From assembly GCA_963921935.1 (NCBI GenBank), contig OY998176.1, positions 88,166,910 to 88,230,909 on the forward strand: a DNA stretch of 64,000 bases, given 5' to 3'. A program made the position numbers and the translations under genes. The stretch's first letter is position 1, and every line of letters starts with the position of its first letter. Origin of the DNA: Galeruca laticollis. Its lineage: Eukaryota > Arthropoda > Insecta > Coleoptera > Chrysomelidae. The notes under the pieces were generated by a model, which ran no database searches, was not told where the DNA came from, and saw nothing but the letters and a program-made list of their open reading frames with translations. Below, piece after piece: positions 1-11,249 of this stretch.

Positions 1-3000
1 GATACTGGTCTGATTTGTACTGCATACACAACAACTGCAAAAATTAATCGCCTGAGCCGGTAATTTCACTGGAGGAATGACTTTGCAATTATTGGACATT
101 TAGAATTGTTGGATGGGATTTGTTGATGGATTAAAATCTCTCAGTTACTGAAAGTGTACCTAATGTGAAAAAATATTCGGAAAATAAATGAAAAAATATG
201 CATTAAAGCATTGAACTTATGGGATAAAAAAGCAGCGTTCTGGTCTTTCCTCAAACTACAAATTACCACAACAATGTACCATTTACTAAAGTAGCTCACG
301 TAGTTCTCAAGGACTTGAAAATATGACAACGTAACTGGAAAGGAATTATCAGTGTTATCACCGATAAAATGAGTATTTCTCGAAACTGCACATAACACTG
401 ACCAAAGAATTGCACTCATTTTATATCAGAAACAAATCGTGAGGAAAATCCTAAGTTTTGTTTCAAAAACTTAAAAATTTGAACAATCTCTTGTATGAAA
501 TCAGAAATTTCAGCAAAATTGAAAATATCATCACACCAACAGGTTCAACCAAGTTAGATTCATTATCAGCTAGGAGAAACCGGATGGAAATAGTCTGGTG
601 GGTATATCATGGTAACTTATACGTACTTCTTGGGACGAAAAATATCGAAATGTGAATTATGTACTGTGTTTTTGACGGTTGATCATGTACTAGTAGATTT
701 TTCATCTTACATGCAAGAAGAACCTCAGTAATTCCGCATCGTTTCGATAAATCAATATCATCGATCATATTGATTTATCAAAACAATTGTCAATTTTTTA
801 GAATTTTCAATAACTTTTATTACATTGTGGAATTAACTAGAGACCGTGAGTTTCATTTAAAAACACTTATTATATTGTTTATTTAATAACATTTAAATAA
901 TAAATACTTTGTTAATAAAAAAATAAATAGTTTTACAAAATAGTATAAAGTAAAAAACAAAATATTGTAAAAAATCATTGAATAAAACATAAAATAGATG
1001 TAAGTTTATGATAGTCTTATTTGTGTGGGAAATAATGCTATATGTCCCATGAACCTAAGGTATAATCACACAGAAATGTGTCTCGTATTATTGCGTTATC
1101 ATTTTTGGAAGTCTCACTGTTAATATTTTATTGTAATCATAAAAATCACGTTTGACACTTCTGCAAATATTACCATTTACTGAATTCTGATTATCATGGT
1201 TAACTTTCTCAGTATAAGAATCTAAACAGGTAAGTTTTCTAATATTAATTCCTTGAGAGTCATATACATCGGAATGAAAGGAGCGACCCTGAAAAACCCT
1301 CAAATTGTTTAATGGATAGAGGACCCTATGTGGAAAAAAAGGTTTGGTCAAACGTAGCCTTCATTATTTCTTTCAATTTTTCAGAATGCTTCCTGACGGA
1401 CGCAAAGTACTTGTCACATAATACACAAGATTTTGTTATAGAATAGAAATATAGCTGATGGAGCCCTAGATGTCCTTTAGAGAAGTGTTTTATGAAGAAA
1501 ATTTCCAAAGTTAATTAAGATGGTTTCTTTCTGAATAATAAAAATATTTTTTTAAATCTTTTCAATTTATAAAATTCTAGGATATGTGAGAAGATAGCTC
1601 TATTAAGAGCTAAGCCATTTCATCAGAATTAACATGAAATTATGGTTTTGTTCTTTAGTATTAATTTCGCGATGGAGCTGTTCAATTTTGTTGGGACCAG
1701 GTCTGCATTATATAAAATCAGTGTAGTTTCGGTTTTTATTATACCATATTCAGGAAAATTCACATCTGATTTCCTCCGCTCAAATTCCCAACAGTCGTTT
1801 TGAACCAATTCTCTTGTCAGAAATATAGTTATTTCCTAATTTTTCTTTGTCCACTCTCACTGTGTCTTCAATATTTTTTGTTGTTCATGAGATATACTAA
1901 AATTCAGGTAAGCATGATCGGGTAACTTGTGATGCAATTGAGTTAGAGATATGGTCAAACGCCATAATTGTTGCTCGATGAGTTCTTGAGGACACTCTAG
2001 AACAAAATCTCAAATTAGTCATTTAGACCCTGAATATAACCTCAAAAATTACTAAAAACGTGGAATGACATAAATTGGGTGGACTATTCTCGAAAAGAAT
2101 CTTATAATTTTTGATCACTTCCGACTGCTCATAGAGATATCCAAACAAATCGAAGAGAAGAGCCGAGAACTGAGACCTATCCTTTTTCTCGATCTAATTT
2201 CTTCAATTCATTTTTAGTAAGTTTCTTTTGAGGTGACGACGCTATGTGAGTGGATTACGCGAGCAAAATATTCGGAGATTGTTTTTGTGAATAGTCAATT
2301 TGAATAATATGCGACTTGAACAGCGTCTTGCATCATTCACGTGTTAGACTGTTTTAGGGTTACCTTCGGGCTCGAAATGAGTAATTTGTAATTTTGGGAA
2401 GCGAAAAATTCTGATATAGGCCTCAAATCTAAGACTCGCATGCATCAAAAGTTCTAGCTCACATGTTAACGTGGCTGACCATAGGATAACTCACGATCGG
2501 CACTTTGACAAAACCTGAAAACATCAATTAAATGGCTCAGCTAGTTCAGTAGAACTAACTTGGTATCTTCGACGACCAAAACCTTGAAATATAGAGTTTA
2601 GGTACTATTTTTCATATTGCTATAGAAAAATAATTTTACTTCAGTCACTTGAAAAGAAATTTTTGGGATTTTACCTTCAACGGTTTTGGAACAAATTGTG
2701 GAAAACTATCCTTTTCCAAACTTTCATCACCTGTATCACAAAAAAAGCCATTGAGACAATGTGTCCAATGAATTGAATTTTTCATTCATTTTCAGCTGAG
2801 GAACCTGCCTGTATAGTTTGACGGTGTTATAAGTCAATTCACCACCTAAATTAACATTGACTATCCTATCGCGCATTCTAATCCTCTTTTATGCAACTTT
2901 AATCTACTCAGAATATTTCAATTTTACCAAAAATTTGCAGTCACTGTTTGTAAGCAAAAATTTTTGAATTAAGAAACAAATCCTCAAGACAAAAAAAGTA

Positions 3001-3055
3001 ATAAATATTCACTCTTTAGTAACTTGTACAAATTCTGAATCCATATGAATCTTTT
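1..3055. other. Unassigned AT-rich sequence
   Basis: No open reading frame longer than about 90 codons and no recognised protein motif on either strand. The only identifiable piece is the Penelope terminal-repeat fragment at 770-866. The rest looks like non-coding or intronic DNA, but nothing in it proves either. Confidence 0.5.
770..866 (+). repeat. Solitary fragment of the Penelope-like terminal repeat
   Basis: This stretch matches the right inverted arm of the Penelope-like element (about 58812-58904) in the same orientation. Shared blocks include AACAATTGTCAATTTTTTAG and CCGTGAGTTTCATTTAAAA. No reverse transcriptase sequence lies beside it, so it is a truncated or solo terminal repeat. 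Confidence 0.75.
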
Positions 3056-4049
3056 ACTTTTCCGCCCAACCTTTCTATATGCGAGAAAAGTAATGGTTTA
3101 CCCCAATAAAAGTTGGAATTTTGAAAATTTTTTTCAATTATTTTCACGTTTTCCATCAACAACAACACGAAAAAACGGTTTTCAGAAAAAAAATCCTGTG
3201 TGTATGTCGTCTTCGTCGTCGTCGTTGTCGTCGGCCACTTTTTTTTGTTAGCACGATACAGCCTCCGGAGTGTAATAAGTCAGCAATTTTATAATCGAAT
3301 ATTGTTAACGACATATCACAGATGATCCCTATTGATTTTCAGTTCACCAGAGCCAGTACAACAGGTGCTATGGTACTTGGAGTACGACATTTTGTAATTT
3401 TTTGAGAAATTTCAGTTTGTTAGCACGATACAGCCTCCGGAGTTCAACAAGTCACCAATTTTATGATAAAATATTATTCAAGGCATTTCACTGATGAACC
3501 CTATTGATTTTAAGCTCACCGAAACCAGTACAACAGGTGCTACAGTACGTTAAGTACGATATTTTTGTCATTTTTGGAGAAGTTTCAGTTTGTTAGCATG
3601 GCACAGCCTCCGGAGTATATACAAGTGACCAATTTTATGATTGGATATTATTCAAAGCATCGAAAATATGAACCCTATTGATATTCAACTCAGTAAAGCC
3701 AGTCCAACGGGTGCTATGGTACTTGAAGTACCAAATATTCGTCATTTATGGATAATTCAGTTTTTTAGCACGATACAGCCTCTAGAGAGTATACCATTGA
3801 TCAATTTTATGATTGAATATTGTTCAAGGTGTCTCACAGATGCACCCTGTTGATTTTCAGTTGACTAGAGCGAGTACAGCGGGTCCTATAAATCCAGATA
3901 TACTACATTTTTAGTTATTTTTGGAGAAATTTTGGTTTCATAGCACGATACATCCACCGAAGTGCATACACGTAACAATTTTGTGATAGAATATTGTTCA
4001 GGGCCACAGATGTGGAAAAGTTAGTTTTAATCCTTAAAACCGTTTATTT
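3056..4049 (+). mobile_element. SatTE copy A: ~1-kb element carrying 173-bp tandem repeats
   Basis: The unit starts with ACTTTTCCGC, which can pair with GAGAAAAGT some 25 bases on. A (TCG)-rich tract (about 3206-3236) and more than four tandem monomers follow. It ends with GCGGAAAAGT-like sequence and AAAACCGTTTATTT. Copies with the same ends and order lie at 13324-14316 (-), 14330-15011 (+, 5'-truncated), 48874-49834 (-) and 61168-62174 (-), so it behaves as a mobile unit. ACTTTTCCGC at the 5' end and GCGGAAAAGT near the 3' end form short subterminal inverted repeats. Together with an internal minisatellite and no visible target duplication, this resembles non-autonomous Helentron/INE-1 elements (inference). 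There is no coding capacity. Confidence 0.75.
3250..3985 (+). repeat. 173-bp tandem satellite monomers (copy A)
   Basis: The phrase GCACGATACAGCCTCCGGAG recurs near 3251, 3424, 3597, 3769 and, degenerate, 3942, giving a period of 172-174 bp. Each monomer also has a CCCTATTGATTTTCAGCTCA-type block and an ACAACAGGTGCTATGGTACT-type block. Monomers differ by point changes and small indels. Confidence 0.85.
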
Positions 4050-4112
4050 TTTTCTAGTACACACTCGTAGACTTTCTAAGCTACAAAAGGTCGATTAAAT
4101 ATTGCACAAAAA

Positions 4113-4487
4113 ATGTCCTATGATGATGAAGATATCTTGATATCGATTTATAGGTCTCTGAATGCCAATAAAAAATTAGCAAAGAAAATCGTCACGTCAC
4201 ATCAAATCACTTCAAAGGCAGAAATCTTACGAAAATTATTTCTCATTATTCGCAAAATAACTATTCATCATTATATCCCAATTTTTCATTCAATCATAGT
4301 ACCAAAAAAAATATCAATTATACGTACATGCTCAGAATCTAGTGATGAATTATTGTTATCTATAGAAATAACCGTTAGATCATCAGAAACAACCTCCAAT
4401 TTATTTTCGATAGCTAACCTCACTAAAAAACTAGTACGATCTTTGGAATCCATTGTAGGTAAACAATTCGTAAAAATAGAAACTTAA
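4113..4487 (+). CDS. Orphan 124-residue ORF, unknown function
   Basis: I do not recognise this protein. It begins MSYDDEDILISIYRSL in a favourable start context (AAAAAATG), is rich in Ile, Ser and Lys, and has no signal peptide, obvious membrane segment, zinc motif or catalytic motif. The middle (IIRKITIHHYIPIFHSIIVP) is hydrophobic and basic. It lies just after SatTE copy A and before a microsatellite. It could be a small host gene, the tail of an otherwise lost TE protein, or a chance ORF. Its length stands out in DNA where most TE ORFs are broken. There is no evidence of transcription or splicing. Confidence 0.3.
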   Translation: MSYDDEDILISIYRSLNANKKLAKKIVTSHQITSKAEILRKLFLIIRKITIHHYIPIFHSIIVPKKISIIRTCSESSDELLLSIEITVRSSETTSNLFSIANLTKKLVRSLESIVGKQFVKIET

Positions 4488-5610
<1,123 letters not shown>

Positions 5611-5787
5611 GGGCTGGAAAAACTGATTGTCGAAGGCAAAATCAATTGCAAACGACCAAGAGGAAGGTCTCCGACGCGCTGGGTGGATAAAACCCAGGAA
5701 ATCATCGATCATGGTCTGCAGGAAGCTTCTCTTGCAACTCAAGATAGAGAAGGATGGAGGACTACGATCCAAGCAATTGAGACATGA
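5611..5787 (+). pseudogene. C-terminal end of a non-LTR retrotransposon ORF2
   Basis: One open frame ends at the TGA at 5785-5787 and contains CKRPRGRSPTRWVDKTQEI followed by DREGWRTTIQAIET. The pattern 'GRP-TRW-D', then a short helix, then 'DR--WR--I' is the usual C-terminus of RTE/CR1-type LINE polyproteins beyond the reverse transcriptase. No upstream reverse transcriptase is visible in the preceding kilobase, so this is a 5'-truncated copy, as expected for incomplete target-primed insertion. A GA-rich microsatellite (5819-5843) follows. Confidence 0.7.
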
Positions 5788-5818
5788 GGTCACCATACTC
5801 TTTCGAGAGTAGATGGTT

Positions 5819-5843
5819 AAGAGAGAGAGAGCGAGAGAGAGAT
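5819..5843. repeat. (GA)n microsatellite
   Basis: A short GAGAGAGAGAGCGAGAGAGA tract just downstream of the LINE tail. It may derive from the element's 3' end. Confidence 0.8.
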
Positions 5844-7397
5844 ACGATATTCAGAAAAATAAATGTATGACGAATAAATTTCCCTTTCTCTCAAACTATC
5901 TGGCTCAAAATAATGGCAAATCTAGGAATTGTTTTGATGATTCAAATACTAATTGCACTTAGTCTGTTACATACATTCCCAGATTTTCCCTCTTCTCAAA
6001 GTATATTTATCAAGGAATGACTCAAAGTAGCTAATTTCTGTATAAAAACTTTAAGAAACTGAGAAACTCAGGAATACAGAAAAGTATTCATTCATCCAAT
6101 ATTAACTGATGATTAATTCATAATAACATGAATTGTTGTGTTGCTTATTAGTTTCTTATGGAAGATATGAAACTAATTGATGGGATCTTCATAAATATTC
6201 AACAATGAATTATAATTTCTGTATGTTGATGAGCAAACCCTCCATGAAAATTTTGAATTGAAATTTCGATCTGATGAATACAAAATTATTCAACAACGGA
6301 ATATAAAAGAATAACAATGTAGCCGTTCAATTTTTACACTTCAGTCGGTCATAAAAAATATTTTGTAGACAAAATTTATGAATATTCATATTTTGAATCG
6401 TTGATTATTAGTGTATTTTGTGGAAAAAATAGATGGTTAGTCAGTAGAGAAATTGCCGGAAAGACATTTGACTAACTGATTGTTTCATTCATATCCTGAC
6501 ACTGTAATTTATTGTCTACAAACTACCTATATAATTTCTCTGGTAACTTGGGAACTGTGAAAGATTGATGTATAATATGACTATACATAATTTTAACAAA
6601 TAATGGCTTTCGTATATACAGGTATACATTGGGCAGTATTGGATTTTATTTTTGAAAACAACAAGTTTGAAAATATCTGCCAGGCAAGATATACAGAAGG
6701 AGTTCAACGAAACTAAATGCAATGCACTCGTAAAACAAAAAACTGATTGCGTTTCACATAAACCGGCTAAATAAACTGCACTGCTTCCTGCAGAGACTCC
6801 CATGTTGCAGAAAAGAAGCTCAGAAAAGTTTAGTTTGATATGGATTTTCAATCCACTCAACATAGAAAATGTTTGTTTGGTATTCTGGTGATTGTATATT
6901 AGTTAATTGTAAGATCGTACGACTTGAATTGTAAGAGTCTGGGTCAACGATAACAGCATACATGTCTCCAATTGAACACAAATTAGAATTTATGGAACTT
7001 CGAAGTGGAAAAGTATGTCAAATAGACTCTGAGCTGAAAAATGATCAACGATAATTATTGAGAATGTTTAAAACAAGTTGATATCTTTCTGAATGCCAAG
7101 AAGATTCGATAGTGATGTGGTTCAAAAGGATCTGCAATAAAATAGCAATGATATCTTGTTTATTCAGGAAGTTTCTCTTCTTCCATCGTATGACCTTACA
7201 GGAGAATCATTTGTTTCACATTATAGAGTTAGTAAGTATTCTACATATTCTTGAAAATTCAAACTATTTCACTCTCAGACAAAGATTATTGTGAGCCTAT
7301 AGCCAATAGCTCTATATAGAAGTTTCACCATACCATAAGGCAATAATGCCGTGACAGAGTCTAAAATAATTTTTTCAAGCAGTCGATATGAGCAAGC
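5844..7397. other. Unassigned stretch before gypsy-A
   Basis: No recognised gene, RNA or TE protein. A 115-codon minus-strand ORF (6516-6863) is rich in Cys, Leu and Ser but shows no family motif and is treated as chance. Confidence 0.5.
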
Positions 7398-7534
7398 TGT
7401 AAAGTAAAGACACCTAGTGTAAAACTTGCGAATCATGATTGACAACGTCATTCTAAATATAGTTTTGTATGTCAAATTAACCGCTTACATATTTTCTTTG
7501 AAACCATAAATAAACCAATAATTACTAAATTACA
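7398..7534 (+). repeat. Gypsy-A left LTR
   Basis: Matches 12758-12892 over its whole length; shared blocks include AATCATGATTGA and GTCATTCTAAATATAGTTT. It begins TGTAAAG and ends AATTACA. The next bases, TTGTGTCAGA (7535-7544), are where the primer binding site should be. They resemble TGGTGTCAGG behind the LTR-like sequence at 31636. Confidence 0.85.
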
Positions 7535-7593
7535 TTGTGTCAGAATTATAAAAAAACGTGTTAAATAAAAGAAAAAAGGAGAGAAAGTTGTAA

Positions 7594-8000
7594 AATGACT
7601 ACGAATGACGCAGTATCTGGAATAATGCTGCCAGATGACCTACAAATTGACTCGGACAAATCAATGTGCTGGAAAAAGTAGCTATAACAGTTCGAGTGGT
7701 ATGCAATCGTTGTTCAACTAGATAAAAAGCCACCCGAAGTCCAGGCAGCAACATTTATGGCAGCGATAGGCTCAGAACCGATCGAAATATACAGTTTTAA
7801 CCTTAGCGACGCAGACAAAAATACCTTGCAAATCCTTAACAAGTTTAAAGAGTATTTTGCGCAAAAATCTTTTGAAAAATATATTTGTAACAAAACAGCA
7901 CACTGGTATTGTCCCTGAATCCGACTCTGTCTAAGCCATGTCATGAAAGTTGAAGTTATGGCTGATGCGCAGGGATTTCTAAGAACTATTTACGATTGTG
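7594..8000 (+). pseudogene. Gypsy-A gag, degraded
   Basis: Starts MTTNDAVSGIMLPDDLQI at 7594. The frame then shows WKK, QFEWYAI, EVQAATFMAAIGSEPIEIY and an FKEYFAQKSFEKYI block. This order (W-K-QFE-Y; Q-AT-L--IG-EA-EIY; F--YC-P-KN---ER) is the capsid-region pattern of mag/CsRn1-like Ty3/gypsy gags. Stops appear from the first 35 codons onward and a frame change lies near 7915. Sequence similarity stops just before the (TA)n tract at 8022, where foreign DNA begins. The product would be the structural capsid protein, here non-functional. Confidence 0.7.
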
Positions 8001-8020
8001 ACTATCTTGTAAAAAAGGCA

Positions 8021-8021
<1 letters not shown>

Positions 8022-8060
<39 letters not shown>
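8022..8060. repeat. (TA)n microsatellite
   Basis: Uninterrupted TA repeats exactly where gypsy-A gag gives way to unrelated sequence. Confidence 0.95.
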
Positions 8061-8063
<3 letters not shown>

Positions 8064-8968
8064 GACCGAGCAGGGAGAGTTAGTTTAGTTGATAATGACA
8101 AATAAACAAGAATACATCGAAATAGCGAAAAGTGAAGTGTTGATATAAATTAATAATTAAGGTTGTGTGTATATAAATTAAATTTAAGTGAATAGTTAAG
8201 TATATATAGATCAAGTGTTGGTGAGTAGTTTAGTGTTTAAATAAATCAAAACGATATTTCTGCTGTAATACTTCTCACCTGTGTGATAAATTTCTCTTGC
8301 TCCTTTGGGGGTGTATCCCGTTACCGCTGTCCCCACACTAATAGATCGTTGGTATATTCCAATTGGTGTAGGAAACGGAATTATTTCTCTGGCCTCTTTT
8401 CCTCTGATTGTAGTGACCGGATGGGCCCTACTATATACTCCCATCCTAGAAATCTTTGCAGCGTTCTGTCACCAGTGCCTTACGGCACAAAATTTAGGAC
8501 CAGGAATCTCCCTGCGGGTCACCTCGAGGGAGAAGTTTTCCTGGCACGAGCGGTCAAGGACTCCGTGGGGCCTCTTGGGCTTATACGATGTGCTAAGCCT
8601 GAGTTCGAATGCAGGTCGTGTCAGCCCGTTCTATTTGCTGGTACGAGGGTAAGGGTTGTTGTTAAAGGAAACAGACTGGATGGATAAGTATGTACAAGCA
8701 TATATTACAAATAATAGTGAATCATACAGCCCCTGCTTTGGATAAAACTGACAGTTACTCGAGGAAACGCCCCGGAAACAAAAATTCAGCTAAGGAAAAA
8801 CGTCTTTCCAAAATCTGGAAGTAGTTACCCGTTCTCGTGACACCCGTAAAGGATGTCTTATATAGACTATCCCTGTATAGGAATTGAAACCAACGAAAAC
8901 AAAAGCCTGACTCGGGCACAACGTCTTCCAAACTCTTGAAAGGGATCTTTCCTGATTATGAAAGATAA
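8061..8968. other. Unclassified, GC-richer insert inside gypsy-A
   Basis: The part at about 8290-8690 is clearly more GC-rich than its surroundings and open in two frames (ORFs of 134 and 115 codons), but neither translation shows a known motif. It could be the LTR and leader of the gypsy-B element or a separate insertion. I could not find a second copy in the window to define its borders. Confidence 0.4.
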
Positions 8969-9485
8969 AAGGACGATATTACGTATAGTTAAATATTTGG
9001 TATAATTTAAGAACGAAATGAGTATCGTACAACCCTTCGTAAATTTAATGGTGTGACTGTGAAATCCCGTACCGTTGAATATGCCGTACAATATAGTAAA
9101 TAATATATCAACAAACTTTTGAAATCTAGTAGAATAATTATGATATCTCGGGTATGTGGATATCCTGTACAATATAGTAAATCATATATAACAACAAAAT
9201 TTTGAAATCGAATAAAATAATTATGATATCTCGTGAATTTGGATATCCTGTACAATACAGTGAACCATATATATCAACAACCTTTTGAAATCTAGTACAA
9301 TAATTATGATATCTCGGGTATGTGGATATCCTGTACAATATAAGGTAATAAAATATCGACCAAGACTTTTGGAGTTAAATCAGAATAAATACGATATCTT
9401 GTACAGTTGAATATCCTTGCACAGTACAGAAAACAAAATATATAGAGAGATGATCATCGAACATACAATATCTCCCGTATATGCC
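8969..9485 (+). repeat. 83-bp tandem array, ~6 units
   Basis: The block TGATATCTCG...GGATATCCTGTACAATA recurs with starts near 9060, 9141, 9224, 9307 and 9391, spacing 81-84 bp. Degenerate edges lie near 8973 and 9466. Central units are most alike and edge units most diverged, as expected for an array homogenised by unequal exchange. The ORFs across it are repeat artefacts. Confidence 0.85.
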
Positions 9486-10062
9486 TATAATTTTAGACTG
9501 GATCGGTAGGTGAGGGGCTCAGATGTAAACAGTACACTCAATTATGACCGAAAATATAGATCTCCTTTATCTTTTGGGACACCCAGTTAAGTCAAAAAAA
9601 ATAAAAAAATATCAATACAGTATATAAAAAATAATTATACGTCAAAAACTTACGTTTTGGGAATATCACAAATCACAACTACACAATATTACTGTCGACA
9701 ATAAAGGGGCCGGCCCTACTTAGACTGCTCACTTAGGGAGAGTTACTACCTCCCTCCCTGGTTTTTCAAAATTCCTGCTATTTATTTTAAAATTATTTCG
9801 TCTATGACCTTGTGTGAAGGTTCATTCTAAATTTCATCATTATAATTTGCAACGTTTGATTCTATTTATTGACAAACAAAGCATGGCAAACCATCAGATG
9901 TAATGTTTATTGACCTTGCTAATTATAACTAAATTGTTTGTATCAATTTATTTCCTGGAGGTCAACAATTATTTAATTATTGATTTGTTTCGAATTAAGA
10001 AAATTTTATCTCTATAGGGTGTTCTTAAAATTTCCTGTCATATCTCGTGTTTATTACACTGC
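9486..10062. other. Unassigned spacer upstream of gypsy-B gag
   Basis: No ORF or known motif. A short GC block, AAAGGGGCCGGCCCTACTTA (about 9703-9722), contains the palindrome GGGGCCGGCCC. It may be the leader of gypsy-B. Confidence 0.4.
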
Positions 10063-11073
10063 TATGAAGAACGATATTTCTGTTAATGTGGACGAGAAGA
10101 TTTCTGCTATGAAAAACGATATATCTGCCGATATTATCAATGACCGCTGACGTTGAAAATGAAATTTCATTTCTAAAATCTGAATTCGAGAATAAGGTGT
10201 CAACGATGGACGAGAAAATTGAGAATAAGATCACAACGATGGACAAAAAAATCAAGGAGTTAGAAAGAAAGATGACATATATGAGAACTCAAAACACGCC
10301 AGTCGAAAAAAATAGGACCGAGCAAACAAAAACTTGCAAGCCAGAAACACGCCCCAAGTTGGCAGTTTCATCCGAGTCAAGGCCCCGTTCGATGGAAAAA
10401 TGTCGTGGACCAATTATGTGAAACAATTTGAAGCAGCCGCTAGAGTGAATAATTGGTCCGATAGAGAGAAGGCAGTGAACTTAACTATCGCGCTTCCGGG
10501 AGATGTCTTACATGTACTACAGAAGATACCACTTGAAGAAACGGATGACTTCGAGCAGCTGAAGAAGAGGACATGCGATATGGCCACGAACATCTAGAGC
10601 ACTTGTACTAATCCCAGCTGAAGCACCGAAGGCAGAAACGTGATGAAACCCTTCAAGAGTATGAAGTGGGCATTGCCCGATTAGTTCTACTCGCTTATCC
10701 ATCAGCACCAGAGAACATGATGGAATGTCTTGGCCTTTATCGATGGCTTACGCGACCCCGATATGCAGACCATCCCAAAACATTAGTTGACGCATTGACA
10801 GCTGCTCTTGAATATGAAGCAGCCACGATGGCTTCGGGATACAACAAAGGTAGGACCACACATGAAGAAGGTAACGATGACAGACTTGACCAGATCGTCA
10901 ACTTGTTGAAAGGTATGGTAGACAAGAAGCCGAAAAAGATCAAGTGCCGGAAGTGTGGCAAGCTAGAGCACGTACGCAATCCGTCTAAGCGCCCCAAGAC
11001 TCCTGCAACCCAAGAACTCCAGACACAGGGGAAATCAGAAAGGGGTGAACATCCAGCTGATGTGAGAATGTGA
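10063..11073 (+). pseudogene. Gypsy-B gag with N-terminal coiled coil and zinc knuckle
   Basis: The first ~90 residues are heptad-like (EKIENKITTMDKKIKELERK), predicting a coiled coil. Then comes a capsid block starting FDGKMSWTNYVKQFEAAARV, with IALPGDVLHVLQKIP, LQEYEVGIARLVLLAYPSAP and LVDALTAALEYEAA. A nucleocapsid region (KCRKCGKLEHVRN) follows. The order matches the large gags of gypsy elements with the DG-M-W-Y--QFE motif. The zinc knuckle lacks its last cysteine (Pro instead). The capsid is broken by a stop at about 10595 and frame changes near 10420 and 10660. Confidence 0.75.
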
Positions 11074-11074
11074 A

Positions 11075-11240
11075 GTCGGTACGACACGCAGGCCACAGAA
11101 GGCGGTTTTAAAGAAGGGGACAAAATATGGTTACACAACCCGACGAGGAGAGAAAGATTTTCTCCAAAATTACAAAAATCCTTGGAAGGTTCATACTTAA
11201 TCAAGAAAAGTATCAATGATGTTATATATGTCACTTGACG
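11075..11240 (+). pseudogene. Gypsy-B integrase C-terminal tail joined directly to gag
   Basis: Immediately after the gag stop, a second frame reads YDTQATEGGFKEGDKIWLHN, then PTRRERFSPKLQ, then LEGSYLIKKSINDVIYVT. This is the region after the DDE core of gypsy integrases (FKEGD-VWL--P-R--G-SPKL---W-GPY-V---INDV-Y-I). Protease, reverse transcriptase, RNase H and the integrase core are absent between it and the gag, so gypsy-B is an internal-deletion derivative. Gypsy-A sequence resumes near 11245. Confidence 0.75.
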
Positions 11241-11249
11241 CAAAAGTGG

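Noticed and set aside
3045..3251. Serine-rich ORF at the start of SatTE copy A
   Set aside because: The Ser run comes from the (TCG)n tract; other copies do not keep the frame.
3250..3985. 173-bp repeats as a CRISPR-like array
   Set aside because: Units are contiguous without unique spacers, the setting is eukaryotic, and copies are dispersed as a mobile unit.
6516..6863. 115-codon minus-strand ORF
   Set aside because: No family motif, low-complexity Cys/Leu/Ser composition, and no supporting context.
8867..9338. Three overlapping minus-strand ORFs with repeated MYRISTYPRYHNY
   Set aside because: They reflect the 83-bp tandem array; the period is not a multiple of three and the ORFs lie in different frames.
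10737..11243. 168-codon minus-strand ORF opposite gypsy-B gag
   Set aside because: It is the antisense shadow of a gag with clear capsid and zinc-knuckle motifs on the plus strand.
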